Source of the DNA: Corynebacterium xerosis NBRC 16721 = ATCC 373
Lineage (GTDB): Bacteria; Actinomycetota; Actinomycetes; Mycobacteriales; Mycobacteriaceae
Direction: 5' to 3'
DNA: 64,000 bases
NCBI RefSeq assembly: GCF_001552415.1
Contig: NZ_BCRD01000002.1
Coordinates: 248,001 to 312,000, forward strand
In this document: piece by piece, positions 50,104-58,108 of the stretch
How positions within the stretch are numbered: the first letter of the stretch is position 1
Layout: each line of letters opens with the position of its first letter
Translations under genes and position numbers: made by a program
The notes under the pieces: model-generated
Databases searched by the model: none
The model's input: the letters and a program-made list of their open reading frames with translations, nothing else
What the model was told of the DNA's origin: nothing

Positions 50104-51693
50104 CTATCCGGCGTTTTTCGTCATGTCGTACGCCGCCAGCGCAGCCGCCCGGGATTCGCGCAGGTCGACCATCGGGGCGGGGTGGGCGGGCGTGCCGAAC
50201 TCGGGCACCCACCGCCGGATGTACGCCGCCGTCGGGTCAAAGCGGGTGGCCTGCGATTCCGGGTTGAAGATGCGGAAGTACGGCGCGGCGTCATCGCCGG
50301 AGCCCGCGACCCACTGCCAATTGAACGGGTTGCTCGCTTCGTCGGCGTCGACGAGCGTGTCCCAGAACCATTCCTCGCCGTGGCGCCAGTGGATGCCGAA
50401 GTTCTTGGTCAGCAGCGATCCCACGAGCATGCGCACCCGGTTGTGCATGTGGCCGGTGACCCACAGCTCGCGCATGCCGGCATCGACGAGGCCGAAGCCG
50501 GTGGTCCCGCGCCGCCAGGCGGACAACGCGTCGCGGATCTCCGCCTCTCGAGCGGCGTCGGGCTCCCCGGGCAACCAGGCCCAGGGGAAGGCGTCGAATG
50601 CGGTGCGGGTGTTGGCGGCGTCCAGATGCGGCAAGTGGAACCGGCGGTGCCAGGCGAAGTCGCGCCACAGCAGCTGCCGCAGGAAGGATTCGCCGTCGGT
50701 GGCGGGCACTTCGCCGGCGTCGATGGCCCCGGTGATGGCGTCCCAGGCCTGTCGCGGGCTGATCTCGCCGAAACGCAGGTGCGGCGACAGTCGGCTCGTG
50801 GCGTCGAGGGCCATGTAGTCGCGGCCGGTGGCGTAGCGGTGCTCGAGATCGTCGACGGAGGCACGGCGATCGGCCGGGGAGGGGCCCTCGGCGAGGCGCC
50901 CGATGAATCCGGCGAGGCGTTCGCGCGCGCCCTTTTCTCCCGGCGTCCAGTGGCGGCCGAAGTCGGCGGCCCAATCCGGTTCGTCGCGGGAGGGATGATC
51001 CGGCGTCAGCGCGAGCGCGTCTATGGCCGCGTGGGTGGAGCGCAGGTCGTCGCTCGATACGCCGCGCCCGCGGAGCCGCGGCGCGTCCGGAGAGGCGACG
51101 GAGTCGGCGTCCGGCGCCGTGTCCGCCACGACCTCCGCGGCGTCCGCCTCATCCATCGCCGAGACCTCCACCGCGCCCAGATTGTCGATGGCGGCGCGGC
51201 TGAAGGGCGTGAAGACCTTGTACGGGTGACCCTGTTTCGTGGCCACGTCCCACGGCTCGTTGAGCAGGTGGCCGGGGTGCGACGACGCGGAGGGCAGGAC
51301 GGCCTTGATTTGCGCGTCGAGGGCCCGGGCACCCGGGGCGTAGCGGCGGTGCCACGTGACCGTGACGGCGTCGAGCTCCGCGGCCATCGCGGGCACGATG
51401 TCGCGCGGATCGCCGGCTGCCACGTGCAGCTCGATTCCGTACCCGGCGAGGTCGTCGGCAAGCGCATGAAGGCTGTGGTGCAGCCACCACTTCGCGGCGC
51501 CGCCCAGCGGGCGCGGACCCAGGGGAGGGGAGCCGGGCTCGTCCGTCGCGGTCTCTCCGGCCGGCAATTGCTCCGCGACGTACAGGCCGACGACGGGGCC
51601 GCATTCGGCGGCGCGGGCCAGGGCGGCGTGGCCGGTGGTGCGAAGGTCCTCGCGGAACCAGACCAGGGCCGGGTGGGACGTGTCGTCGGGCAT
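50104..51693 (-). CDS. phr: Deoxyribodipyrimidine photo-lyase (class I CPD photolyase)
   Basis: The 529-residue light-driven repair enzyme splits cyclobutane dimers. Its N-terminal alpha/beta domain (about 1-180) starts HPALVWFREDLRTTGH. The FAD-binding helical domain contains SRLSPHLRFGEISPRQ, FLRQLLWRDFAWH, RRGTTGFGLVDAGMREL, TGHMHNRVRML and the Trp-rich EEWFWDTL plus NPFNWQWVAGSG. An Ala/Asp-rich insert sits at about 180-215. ATG 51693 is supported by TACCCT 7 nt upstream (leaderless). Convergent with the DUF4233 gene, divergent from ndk. Confidence 0.94.
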   Translation of the reverse strand: MPDDTSHPALVWFREDLRTTGHAALARAAECGPVVGLYVAEQLPAGETATDEPGSPPLGPRPLGGAAKWWLHHSLHALADDLAGYGIELHVAAGDPRDIVPAMAAELDAVTVTWHRRYAPGARALDAQIKAVLPSASSHPGHLLNEPWDVATKQGHPYKVFTPFSRAAIDNLGAVEVSAMDEADAAEVVADTAPDADSVASPDAPRLRGRGVSSDDLRSTHAAIDALALTPDHPSRDEPDWAADFGRHWTPGEKGARERLAGFIGRLAEGPSPADRRASVDDLEHRYATGRDYMALDATSRLSPHLRFGEISPRQAWDAITGAIDAGEVPATDGESFLRQLLWRDFAWHRRFHLPHLDAANTRTAFDAFPWAWLPGEPDAAREAEIRDALSAWRRGTTGFGLVDAGMRELWVTGHMHNRVRMLVGSLLTKNFGIHWRHGEEWFWDTLVDADEASNPFNWQWVAGSGDDAAPYFRIFNPESQATRFDPTAAYIRRWVPEFGTPAHPAPMVDLRESRAAALAAYDMTKNAG

Positions 51694-51764
51694 GGTGCAC
51701 AGGGTACGGCCGCCGGGTGACGGGGGTCACTTGACGCAGGTGCGCATGCCCGGAGGGCGGCAAG

Positions 51765-51777
51765 TATGCTTCCCTGC
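51765..51777 (+). promoter_or_regulatory. Leaderless promoter of ndk (-10 TATGCT)
   Basis: TATGCT at 51765-51770 ends 7 nt before ATG 51778. It is the same hexamer as at rpiB. Confidence 0.6.
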
Positions 51778-52188
51778 ATGACCGAACGCACTCTGATTCT
51801 GATCAAGCCCGACGGCGTCCGCCGCGGCCTCGTCGGCGAGGTTATCTCCCGCATCGAGCGCAAGGGCCTGAAGCTCGTGGCCATGGACCTCCGCGTCGCC
51901 GACAAGGCCGCCGCCGAGGAGCACTACGCCGAGCACAAGGAGCGCCCGTTCTACGGCGAGCTCGTCGACTTCATCACCTCCGCCCCGCTGGTCGCCGGCG
52001 TGGTCGAGGGCCCGAACGCCATCGCCGCGTGGCGCCAGCTGGCCGGCGGCACCAACCCCGTCGAGGCCGCCACCCCGGGTTCCATCCGCGGCGACTTCGC
52101 CCTCGAGGTGGCCGAGAACATCGTGCACGGTTCCGACTCCCCGGAGTCCGCCGAGCGCGAGATCTCCATCTGGTTCCCGAACCTCTAA
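51778..52188 (+). CDS. ndk: Nucleoside-diphosphate kinase
   Basis: The 136-residue enzyme balances nucleoside triphosphates. Features: [21 protein letters not shown], and the phospho-acceptor His in [16 protein letters not shown] near residue 117. The ATG at 51778 is fixed by the leaderless promoter. A 13-bp terminator hairpin follows, so rne downstream has its own promoter. Confidence 0.97.
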   Translation: MTERTLILIKPDGVRRGLVGEVISRIERKGLKLVAMDLRVADKAAAEEHYAEHKERPFYGELVDFITSAPLVAGVVEGPNAIAAWRQLAGGTNPVEAATPGSIRGDFALEVAENIVHGSDSPESAEREISIWFPNL

Positions 52189-52492
52189 GTCACGGTTTCA
52201 CCGCCGCCGTCCGGGCGGTTGACGCGCCGGCTTCCCGCATCACAGTGCGGGGAGCCGGTTTTCGCGTATTCGGGGCGTGCGGATGGCGGCACGGGGGCGG
52301 CGCGTGTGCGACAATGGGGCGCGTACGCCGCGTTCGCTCCGCGATTGAATGGAACGACGTTGACCGCAGAACGCCGCGTATGACAACCGACTTAAGAAAA
52401 ACGACGATCGCCGCCTCGGCGGCCCCCGGATCTGCGCGAAGTTTCCGCAGGTCGGCGCGTGGGCCCGGCGGCTTCAAGGAGAACCGCATATC
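52189..52492 (+). promoter_or_regulatory. rne leader region
   Basis: A 304-bp gap with the ndk terminator, then a GACAAT -10-like element at 52310-52315 (an identical GTGCGACAAT precedes obgE at about 60733-60742). The remaining leader of about 170 nt is typical of autoregulated rne genes, but no specific structure is claimed. Confidence 0.5.
52227..52264 (+). terminator. Terminator after ndk
   Basis: CCGGCTTCCCGCA pairs with TGCGGGGAGCCGG (13 bp, one G-U) across TCACAG, followed by TTTTC. Confidence 0.9.
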
Positions 52493-55400
52493 GTGCTGAA
52501 TTTCAGCGACAACACCGTGTCGAATGCCCGTGATTTCGATCGCGCATCGGCTCCGGACAGGATGCGCGTGCATGCCCTGGCGAAGGCCGTGGGCGTCACG
52601 TCGAAGGAATTGATCGCCGCGCTCGGGGAATTGGGCGTGTCCGTGAAGTCGGCGTCGTCGACCGTGGTCGCCGCCGATCGGGATCGTTTCCTCGATGCCG
52701 TTGCCGGGCAGGGGAAGCGTGACGACGTCCCGGCGGCCGCCGTCGAGACGGCCGGTGAGAAGGAGAAGGCCGGGGAGCCGACGGGCGCGGCCAAGAACGA
52801 GTCCGCCAAGAAGTCCACGAAGCGCACGGCCAAGCGCACCGCCGGCAAGAAGGCTGCCCCTGCGAAGAAGGCCGATGACGTCGACGTCGCCGAGACCATC
52901 GTCGCCGAGGCCCCCGACGTTCCCGAGACCCCCGAGGTCGCCGAGACCGCCGGGACCACCGCCGCGACTGAGCCCACCGCGAAGACCACCGCGAAGGGCG
53001 AGGGCGACGACGCGGAGCCGAAGAAGGCCACCCGCCGTTCGCGTTCGCGTCGCGCCGTCAAGCGGACCGTGTCCAAGGCCGCAGCGCCCGCGAAGAAGGC
53101 CGATGACGTCGACGTCGCCGAGCCCATCGCGGAGGCCGCCGCCGATACCTCGGCCGGCACGTCCTCCGATCTCACCGAGGACGATCCCCTCGTCGAGGTC
53201 GTCCCGCCGATCACCCCGCCGCCGGCGGAGCCGACGTTCGCCATCCCGGTGTTCATGGCCCCCGAGCCGGTGACCGTGGTCTCCGCCGACACCTCCGACG
53301 CATCGGCCGACGCCATCGCCGAAGCGGTGGACGACTCCGCCGACGACCACGACGATCACGACAACGACGCCGATTCCGACGGCGACCGCACCGGCGGCGG
53401 CCGCGGCTCCGACGACCAGGGTTCCCGTGAGCCGCGCCCGCGCCGCCGCCGTCGCGGCCGTGGCCGTGGCCGCGGTGCCCAGGACGGTTCGGGCGACGGC
53501 TCGGGCAATGGTGATGGCGGGGACGCGTCCGACGCCAAGTCCGGTTCCGGGTCGGATTCGGGCAACGGCGATCGAGGCGTCGCCAAGCACGACGACCGCA
53601 ACCAGCCGGCCAAGCAGGACCGCAACACCGACGCCGCCCAGGACGATGACGAGCCCGAGGTGGCGGTCGTCGACGAGCCGGTGGCCATCAAGGGCTCGAC
53701 CCGCCTGGAGGCCCAGCGCCGCCGCCGCGCCGATCGCCGCGCGGAGTCCCGCAAGCGCCACGTGATCTCCGAGGCCGAGTTCCTGGCCCGCCGCGAGTCC
53801 GTCGAGCGCACGATGGTGGTGCGTGAGCGCCGCCGCCACGACGGCAACGGCATGGTCACGCAGGTCGGCGTGCTGGAGGACGATCTGCTGGTGGAGCACT
53901 TCGTCACCTCGGACACGCAGACGTCGATCATCGGCGACATCTACCTCGGCCGCGTGCAGAACGTGCTGCCGAGCATGGAGGCCGCGTTCATCGACATCGG
54001 CACCGACCGCAACGGCGTGCTGTACTCGGCGGACGTCAACTGGCGGGCCTTCGGGTCGTCCGGGCGTTCGCGGCGCATCGAGCATGCGCTCAAGGCCGGC
54101 GATCAGGTGCTGGTGCAGGCGACGAAGGATCCGCTGGGCCACAAGGGCGCCCGCCTGTCCATGCAGATTTCGTTGGCCGGCCGGTTCCTGGTCTACGTCC
54201 CCGGCGGCCACAGCGCCGGCATTTCGCGCAAGCTGCCGGAGCCGGAGCGCAAGCGTTTGAAGGAGATCCTCAAGGAGGTCACGCCGTCGGGGTCGGGCAC
54301 GATCATCCGCACCGCCGCGGAGGGCGTGTCCAAGGACGCCATCGAGGCCGACGTGCAGCGCCTCGAGGGACTGTGGCAGGACATCGACAAGCGTGCCGGT
54401 GAGGCGAAGGCCCGCAAGGGCGCCAAGCCGGAGACGATGTACGAAGAGCCGAACATGTTGATCAAGGTCGTCCGCGACTTGTTCAACGAGGATTTCTCGC
54501 GCCTGGTCGTCGAGGGCGACAAGGCGTGGGGCATCGTGCGCTCCTACGTCGACGAGGTCGCGCCGGATCTGGCCGACCGTCTGCAGCGCTACCGTCCGGA
54601 GCAGCACGGCGGCGAGGACGTCTTCGCCCACCACCGCATCGACGAGCAGCTGGCGAAGGCGCTGGACCGCAAGGTGTGGCTGCCGTCGGGCGGCACGCTG
54701 ATCATCGAGCGCACCGAGGCCATGACCGTCGTCGACGTCAACACCGGCAAGTTCACCGGTGCCGGCGGCAACCTGGAGGAGACGGTCACCCGCAACAACC
54801 TCGAGGCCGCGGAGGAGATCGTCCGCCAGATGCGCCTGCGCGACTTGGGCGGGATGATCGTCGTCGACTTCATCGACATGGTTCTGCCGGAGAATCAGGA
54901 TCTGGTGCTGCGCCGCCTGAAGGAGGCACTGGGCCGGGATCGCACGCGCCATGAGGTGTCGGAGGTGACGTCGCTGGGTCTGGTCCAGATGACGCGCAAG
55001 CGTCTGGGCACGGGTCTGCTGGAGACGTTCTCCACCACGTGTGAGGCCTGCGATGGCCGCGGGCTCGTCATCCACGTCGATCCGGTCGATCACGAGCATG
55101 AGCCGCAGCGCGGCCGTCCGCGTGGCCGCCGTACCCAGGCACCGCCGAAGCACCCGGTCGCCGAGGCGATGCGCCGCGGCGATCACGATGATGATCACAA
55201 GGACGACCACAAGCACGGCCACGAGGACGATCACCGGTCGGATCAGTCGGCGTCGACGAAGGATTTCGCCGACGAGCAGGGCACGAATACCCGGCTTGAC
55301 GACGGCTCGCGTGGTGCCGGTTCCGGCGATCGCGAGCAGTCCGGCGGCCGGTCCCGCCGTCGTGGGCGCCGGGGTTCGCGTCGTGGCGGCGAGGGCCGCA

Positions 55401-56779
55401 GTGGCGACGAGCAGCGCCGCGACGATCAGCGCAGCGATGATCGGAACCGTGACGACCAGCGCGGTGACGACCAGCGTCGTGATGAGCGACGTCGTGATGA
55501 CCGGAACCGTGACGACCGCCGCGATCACGACGCCGCCGATGAGCCGATGTCGGCCGAGGACCGCGCCGTCGATGAGTCGGTGAACCGCGCCGAGGCCGAG
55601 GAGTCGCGTCCGCCGCGCCGCCGTGGCCGTCGCCGTGCATCGTCGCGGCCGGGCTCCGATGAGGGCCAGCGCCGTGGCGCGGATGAGCGCTCCACGGAGG
55701 ATTCCGGCGAGCGTCGTCGTGAAGCGTCCCGTGGCAACCGCGAGGAGCACGCCGACGTCGGGGACGCCCTGGCTCGCGTGGCCGCCAACGCGGTGGCCGA
55801 GGCGCGCGACAAGGATCCGGACGAGCCGTCGGACGACCGCTACGTGTCGCGTTCGGCGCGCCGCCGTCGCCGTCGCCGCGTGGTGCACGCCGGGCAGGCG
55901 ACGCAGGACGAGGCCGGCCGCGAGGATTCGGGCCGCGAGGATTCGGGCCGGGAAGAATCGGACCGGGAGGACTCGGGCCGGAAGGATGCGGGGCGTGGTA
56001 ACCGTGGCTCGGGCCGGGAGCAGCGCACCGAGGTGTCGGACACGCCGGACCGCACCGTTTCCGTCGAGTCGAAGCCGGTGAAGGGCGCCGACGAGGCACC
56101 CGCCGAGCCGGGGACGTACGAGGAGGCGCTGGCGGCGTTCGAGAAGTCGCCGCGCCGCAATCGCCCGACGCGCGGCCGATCGCGCTCGGATCATGCGCCG
56201 AAGCCGGAGGACTTCGGTCAGCCGGCGTCCGATGCGAAGGGTTCGAACGAGAAGAGTTCTGACCAGAAGGGCAGTGACGAGAAGGGCACTGACCAGAAGA
56301 ACGCTGATCGGAAGGGCTCCGGGCAGAAGAGCTCCGACGACAAGAATTCCGGCAGGAAGCGCTCCGCCAAGAAGACCGCGGCGCCGAAGAACTCCGGTGG
56401 CAAGGACGACGCCCCGGCGATGCCCGCGGATGCGCCGAAGGCGACCCCGGAGAAGGCGGCTGCATCCGATTCCGCGGCTTCCACCTCGTCCGCCTCGTTT
56501 TCGGGCGAGTCGGAGCGTCCGGCCCGCCGCCGTGGCCGCCGCCGCGCGGTGCGCCGCGTGACCTCGCAGGCCGGTGCCGAATCCGGTGCCGCCGATTCGG
56601 GCCAGTCGGACAAGTCCGCAGCGAAGAAGAACGCGCCGAAGAAGGCGGCGTCCAAGAAGGCGCAGTCTTCGGCACCGAAGGGCGAAGGTGCGGACGGAAG
56701 CGTCGCAAAGCAGGACGACGCCGGCCAGAAGCCCCGCCGGGGACGCCGACGCGCCGTCCGCAGGGTCTCGCGCGGATAG
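52493..56779 (+). CDS. rne: Ribonuclease E/G with IF-2-like N-terminal domain
   Basis: A 1428-residue endoribonuclease, the core of RNA decay and rRNA/tRNA processing. An IF2_N-like domain at about 20-70 (DRMRVHALAKAVGVTSKELIAALGELGVSVKSASS) is followed by a 370-residue disordered Lys/Asp-rich region. The S1-containing catalytic core spans about 440-870, with GDIYLGRVQNVLPSMEAAFIDIG, the catalytic VVDVNTGK and DFIDM metal residues, and the zinc-link CEACDGRG. A long Arg/Asp/Ser-rich C-terminal region (about 880-1428) follows, full of RRDDQRSDDRN and RRGRRRA repeats. GTG 52493 follows AAGGAG. At least three motif copies (53579 variant, 55716, 56702) lie in the disordered parts. Confidence 0.95.
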   Translation: MLNFSDNTVSNARDFDRASAPDRMRVHALAKAVGVTSKELIAALGELGVSVKSASSTVVAADRDRFLDAVAGQGKRDDVPAAAVETAGEKEKAGEPTGAAKNESAKKSTKRTAKRTAGKKAAPAKKADDVDVAETIVAEAPDVPETPEVAETAGTTAATEPTAKTTAKGEGDDAEPKKATRRSRSRRAVKRTVSKAAAPAKKADDVDVAEPIAEAAADTSAGTSSDLTEDDPLVEVVPPITPPPAEPTFAIPVFMAPEPVTVVSADTSDASADAIAEAVDDSADDHDDHDNDADSDGDRTGGGRGSDDQGSREPRPRRRRRGRGRGRGAQDGSGDGSGNGDGGDASDAKSGSGSDSGNGDRGVAKHDDRNQPAKQDRNTDAAQDDDEPEVAVVDEPVAIKGSTRLEAQRRRRADRRAESRKRHVISEAEFLARRESVERTMVVRERRRHDGNGMVTQVGVLEDDLLVEHFVTSDTQTSIIGDIYLGRVQNVLPSMEAAFIDIGTDRNGVLYSADVNWRAFGSSGRSRRIEHALKAGDQVLVQATKDPLGHKGARLSMQISLAGRFLVYVPGGHSAGISRKLPEPERKRLKEILKEVTPSGSGTIIRTAAEGVSKDAIEADVQRLEGLWQDIDKRAGEAKARKGAKPETMYEEPNMLIKVVRDLFNEDFSRLVVEGDKAWGIVRSYVDEVAPDLADRLQRYRPEQHGGEDVFAHHRIDEQLAKALDRKVWLPSGGTLIIERTEAMTVVDVNTGKFTGAGGNLEETVTRNNLEAAEEIVRQMRLRDLGGMIVVDFIDMVLPENQDLVLRRLKEALGRDRTRHEVSEVTSLGLVQMTRKRLGTGLLETFSTTCEACDGRGLVIHVDPVDHEHEPQRGRPRGRRTQAPPKHPVAEAMRRGDHDDDHKDDHKHGHEDDHRSDQSASTKDFADEQGTNTRLDDGSRGAGSGDREQSGGRSRRRGRRGSRRGGEGRSGDEQRRDDQRSDDRNRDDQRGDDQRRDERRRDDRNRDDRRDHDAADEPMSAEDRAVDESVNRAEAEESRPPRRRGRRRASSRPGSDEGQRRGADERSTEDSGERRREASRGNREEHADVGDALARVAANAVAEARDKDPDEPSDDRYVSRSARRRRRRRVVHAGQATQDEAGREDSGREDSGREESDREDSGRKDAGRGNRGSGREQRTEVSDTPDRTVSVESKPVKGADEAPAEPGTYEEALAAFEKSPRRNRPTRGRSRSDHAPKPEDFGQPASDAKGSNEKSSDQKGSDEKGTDQKNADRKGSGQKSSDDKNSGRKRSAKKTAAPKNSGGKDDAPAMPADAPKATPEKAAASDSAASTSSASFSGESERPARRRGRRRAVRRVTSQAGAESGAADSGQSDKSAAKKNAPKKAASKKAQSSAPKGEGADGSVAKQDDAGQKPRRGRRRAVRRVSRG

Positions 56780-56815
56780 CCGAACCACCCGGAACCGGTG
56801 GCCCTGCGATGACCG

Positions 56816-56863
56816 AAACGGCCCCCGACCCCGCGATCACCGTCGCGGGGGAGGGGGCCGTTT
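56816..56863 (+). terminator. Terminator after rne
   Basis: AAACGGCCCCC plus CCCCGCGA pair with TCGCGGGG plus GGGGGCCGTTT across a short loop, one of the strongest hairpins in the window. Confidence 0.92.
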
Positions 56864-57176
56864 CCCATGCCCGCGTGTTAACGCTGTGGCGCATGTGGTT
56901 GGCGTAGAATCCGACATGGCCGACGATGCCCGGAACTTCGGGGAGTGCCGGGGTTGTGGGCATGGCGCGGTTTGTCATTTGCGGGGGCGATTCGCTAGTC
57001 TTGACCAGTCGCTGTTCAGAGGCGTATCGGGCATGCCCGAATCGAGCCCTTGCCGGGTGCGCGCGGATACCCGCGACAACGAGCCATGAGGCCCGCCGCT
57101 GAACGCAGAAGAAACTGTCCACGTCGAGGGATTTGCGTCCCTCGAGTCGAGTAAACGAAAAAGGGGTAGCCCTCCT
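56864..57176 (+). promoter_or_regulatory. rplU-rpmA promoter and leader
   Basis: TTGTCA at 56972-56977 and TAGTCT at 56996-57001 (18-bp spacer) form a good promoter. The leader has a CGAGGGA-TTTGCG-TCCCTCG hairpin at 57126-57145, 31 bp before the rplU start, a possible autoregulatory site. Confidence 0.6.
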
Positions 57177-57485
57177 ATGTACGCGATCGTCAAGACCGGC
57201 GGCAAGCAGTACAAGGTTGCCGAAGGTGACCTCGTCAAGGTCGAGAAGATCGAGGGTGAGCCGGGTTCCACCGTGGCTCTCACCCCGGTTCTGCTCGTCG
57301 ACGGCTCCGACGTCACCTCCGACGCCGAGAAGCTTGCCAAGATCACCGTGAACGCCGAGATCGTCGAGGCCGCCAAGGGCCCGAAGATCCGCGGCATGCA
57401 CTACAAGAACAAGACCGGCTACAAGCGTCGCTTCGGTCACCGTCAGCCGCTGACGGTCCTGAAGATCACCGGCGTTTCCAAGTAA
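57177..57485 (+). CDS. rplU: 50S ribosomal protein L21
   Basis: The 102-residue ribosomal protein starts [25 protein letters not shown] and contains the L21 signature in [23 protein letters not shown] 57177 lies downstream of the leader hairpin. rpmA follows 34 bp later, the universal L21-L27 pair. Confidence 0.97.
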   Translation: MYAIVKTGGKQYKVAEGDLVKVEKIEGEPGSTVALTPVLLVDGSDVTSDAEKLAKITVNAEIVEAAKGPKIRGMHYKNKTGYKRRFGHRQPLTVLKITGVSK

Positions 57486-57519
57486 GCCACCGAAACAAGC
57501 TTTTCCTTAAGGAGGAATC

Positions 57520-57786
57520 ATGGCTTCCAAGAAGGGTGCATCCAGCACCAGCAACGGCCGCGACTCCGAGGCCAAGCGCCTCGGCGTGAAGCGTTTCGGC
57601 GGCCAGCAGGTCAAGGCCGGCGAGATCCTGGTCCGCCAGCGCGGCACCTCGTTCCACCCCGGTGAGAACGTTGGCCGTGGCGGCGACGACACGCTCTTCG
57701 CCCTGAAGGCCGGCGCCGTCCAGTTCGGCACCAAGCGCAACAAGCGCACCGTCAACATCGTCGAGGCCGAGACCGCCGAGGCGTAA
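57520..57786 (+). CDS. rpmA: 50S ribosomal protein L27
   Basis: An 88-residue ribosomal protein with [29 protein letters not shown] and the [21 protein letters not shown] signature; its N-terminus reaches the peptidyl transferase centre. AAGGAGG precedes the ATG. Normally obgE follows directly; here a terminator, a repeat pair and recQ intervene. Confidence 0.97.
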   Translation: MASKKGASSTSNGRDSEAKRLGVKRFGGQQVKAGEILVRQRGTSFHPGENVGRGGDDTLFALKAGAVQFGTKRNKRTVNIVEAETAEA

Positions 57787-57838
57787 GCTTCCCGGTCCGC
57801 CGCGCGCGATTCGTCGCGTCGGCGCCCACGACACCGGC

Positions 57839-57873
57839 AGCGCCGCACTTCCCCTTGGGAGGTGCGGCGCTTT
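57839..57873 (+). terminator. Terminator after rpmA
   Basis: AGCGCCGCAC pairs with GTGCGGCGCT across a 13-nt loop, followed by TT. It separates rplU-rpmA from the downstream region. Confidence 0.82.
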
Positions 57874-57943
57874 CGCGTGCGCGGGGTCCGGGGCGGGTGT
57901 GGGCGTGGGGCCGGGGCGAGGGCCCGGCGGTGGGCTGCATATT

Positions 57944-58042
57944 CGACGAGATCGTGTTCCAGGAGCCGTATCGCGATCTCCTGGTTCGGGTGGGCTGCGC
58001 ATTCGACGAGATCGTGTTCCAGGGGCCGTATCGTGATCTCGT
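57944..58042. repeat. Palindromic repeat pair D (two units, 60-bp period)
   Basis: Copies at 57944-57983 and 58004-58042 share left arm CGACGAGATCGTGTTCCAGG and right arm TATCG(C/T)GATCTC, with the repeated flank TGGGCTGC(A/G). It lies between rpmA and the 3' end of the convergent recQ gene. The whole gap 57787-58108 otherwise holds only the rpmA terminator. Confidence 0.88.
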
Positions 58043-58108
58043 GGTTCCGGTGGGCGGGGGTTCTTCGCTTTGCGGCTGCACGCTCGCGGGGTCGGCGCCG
58101 ACGCTGAA

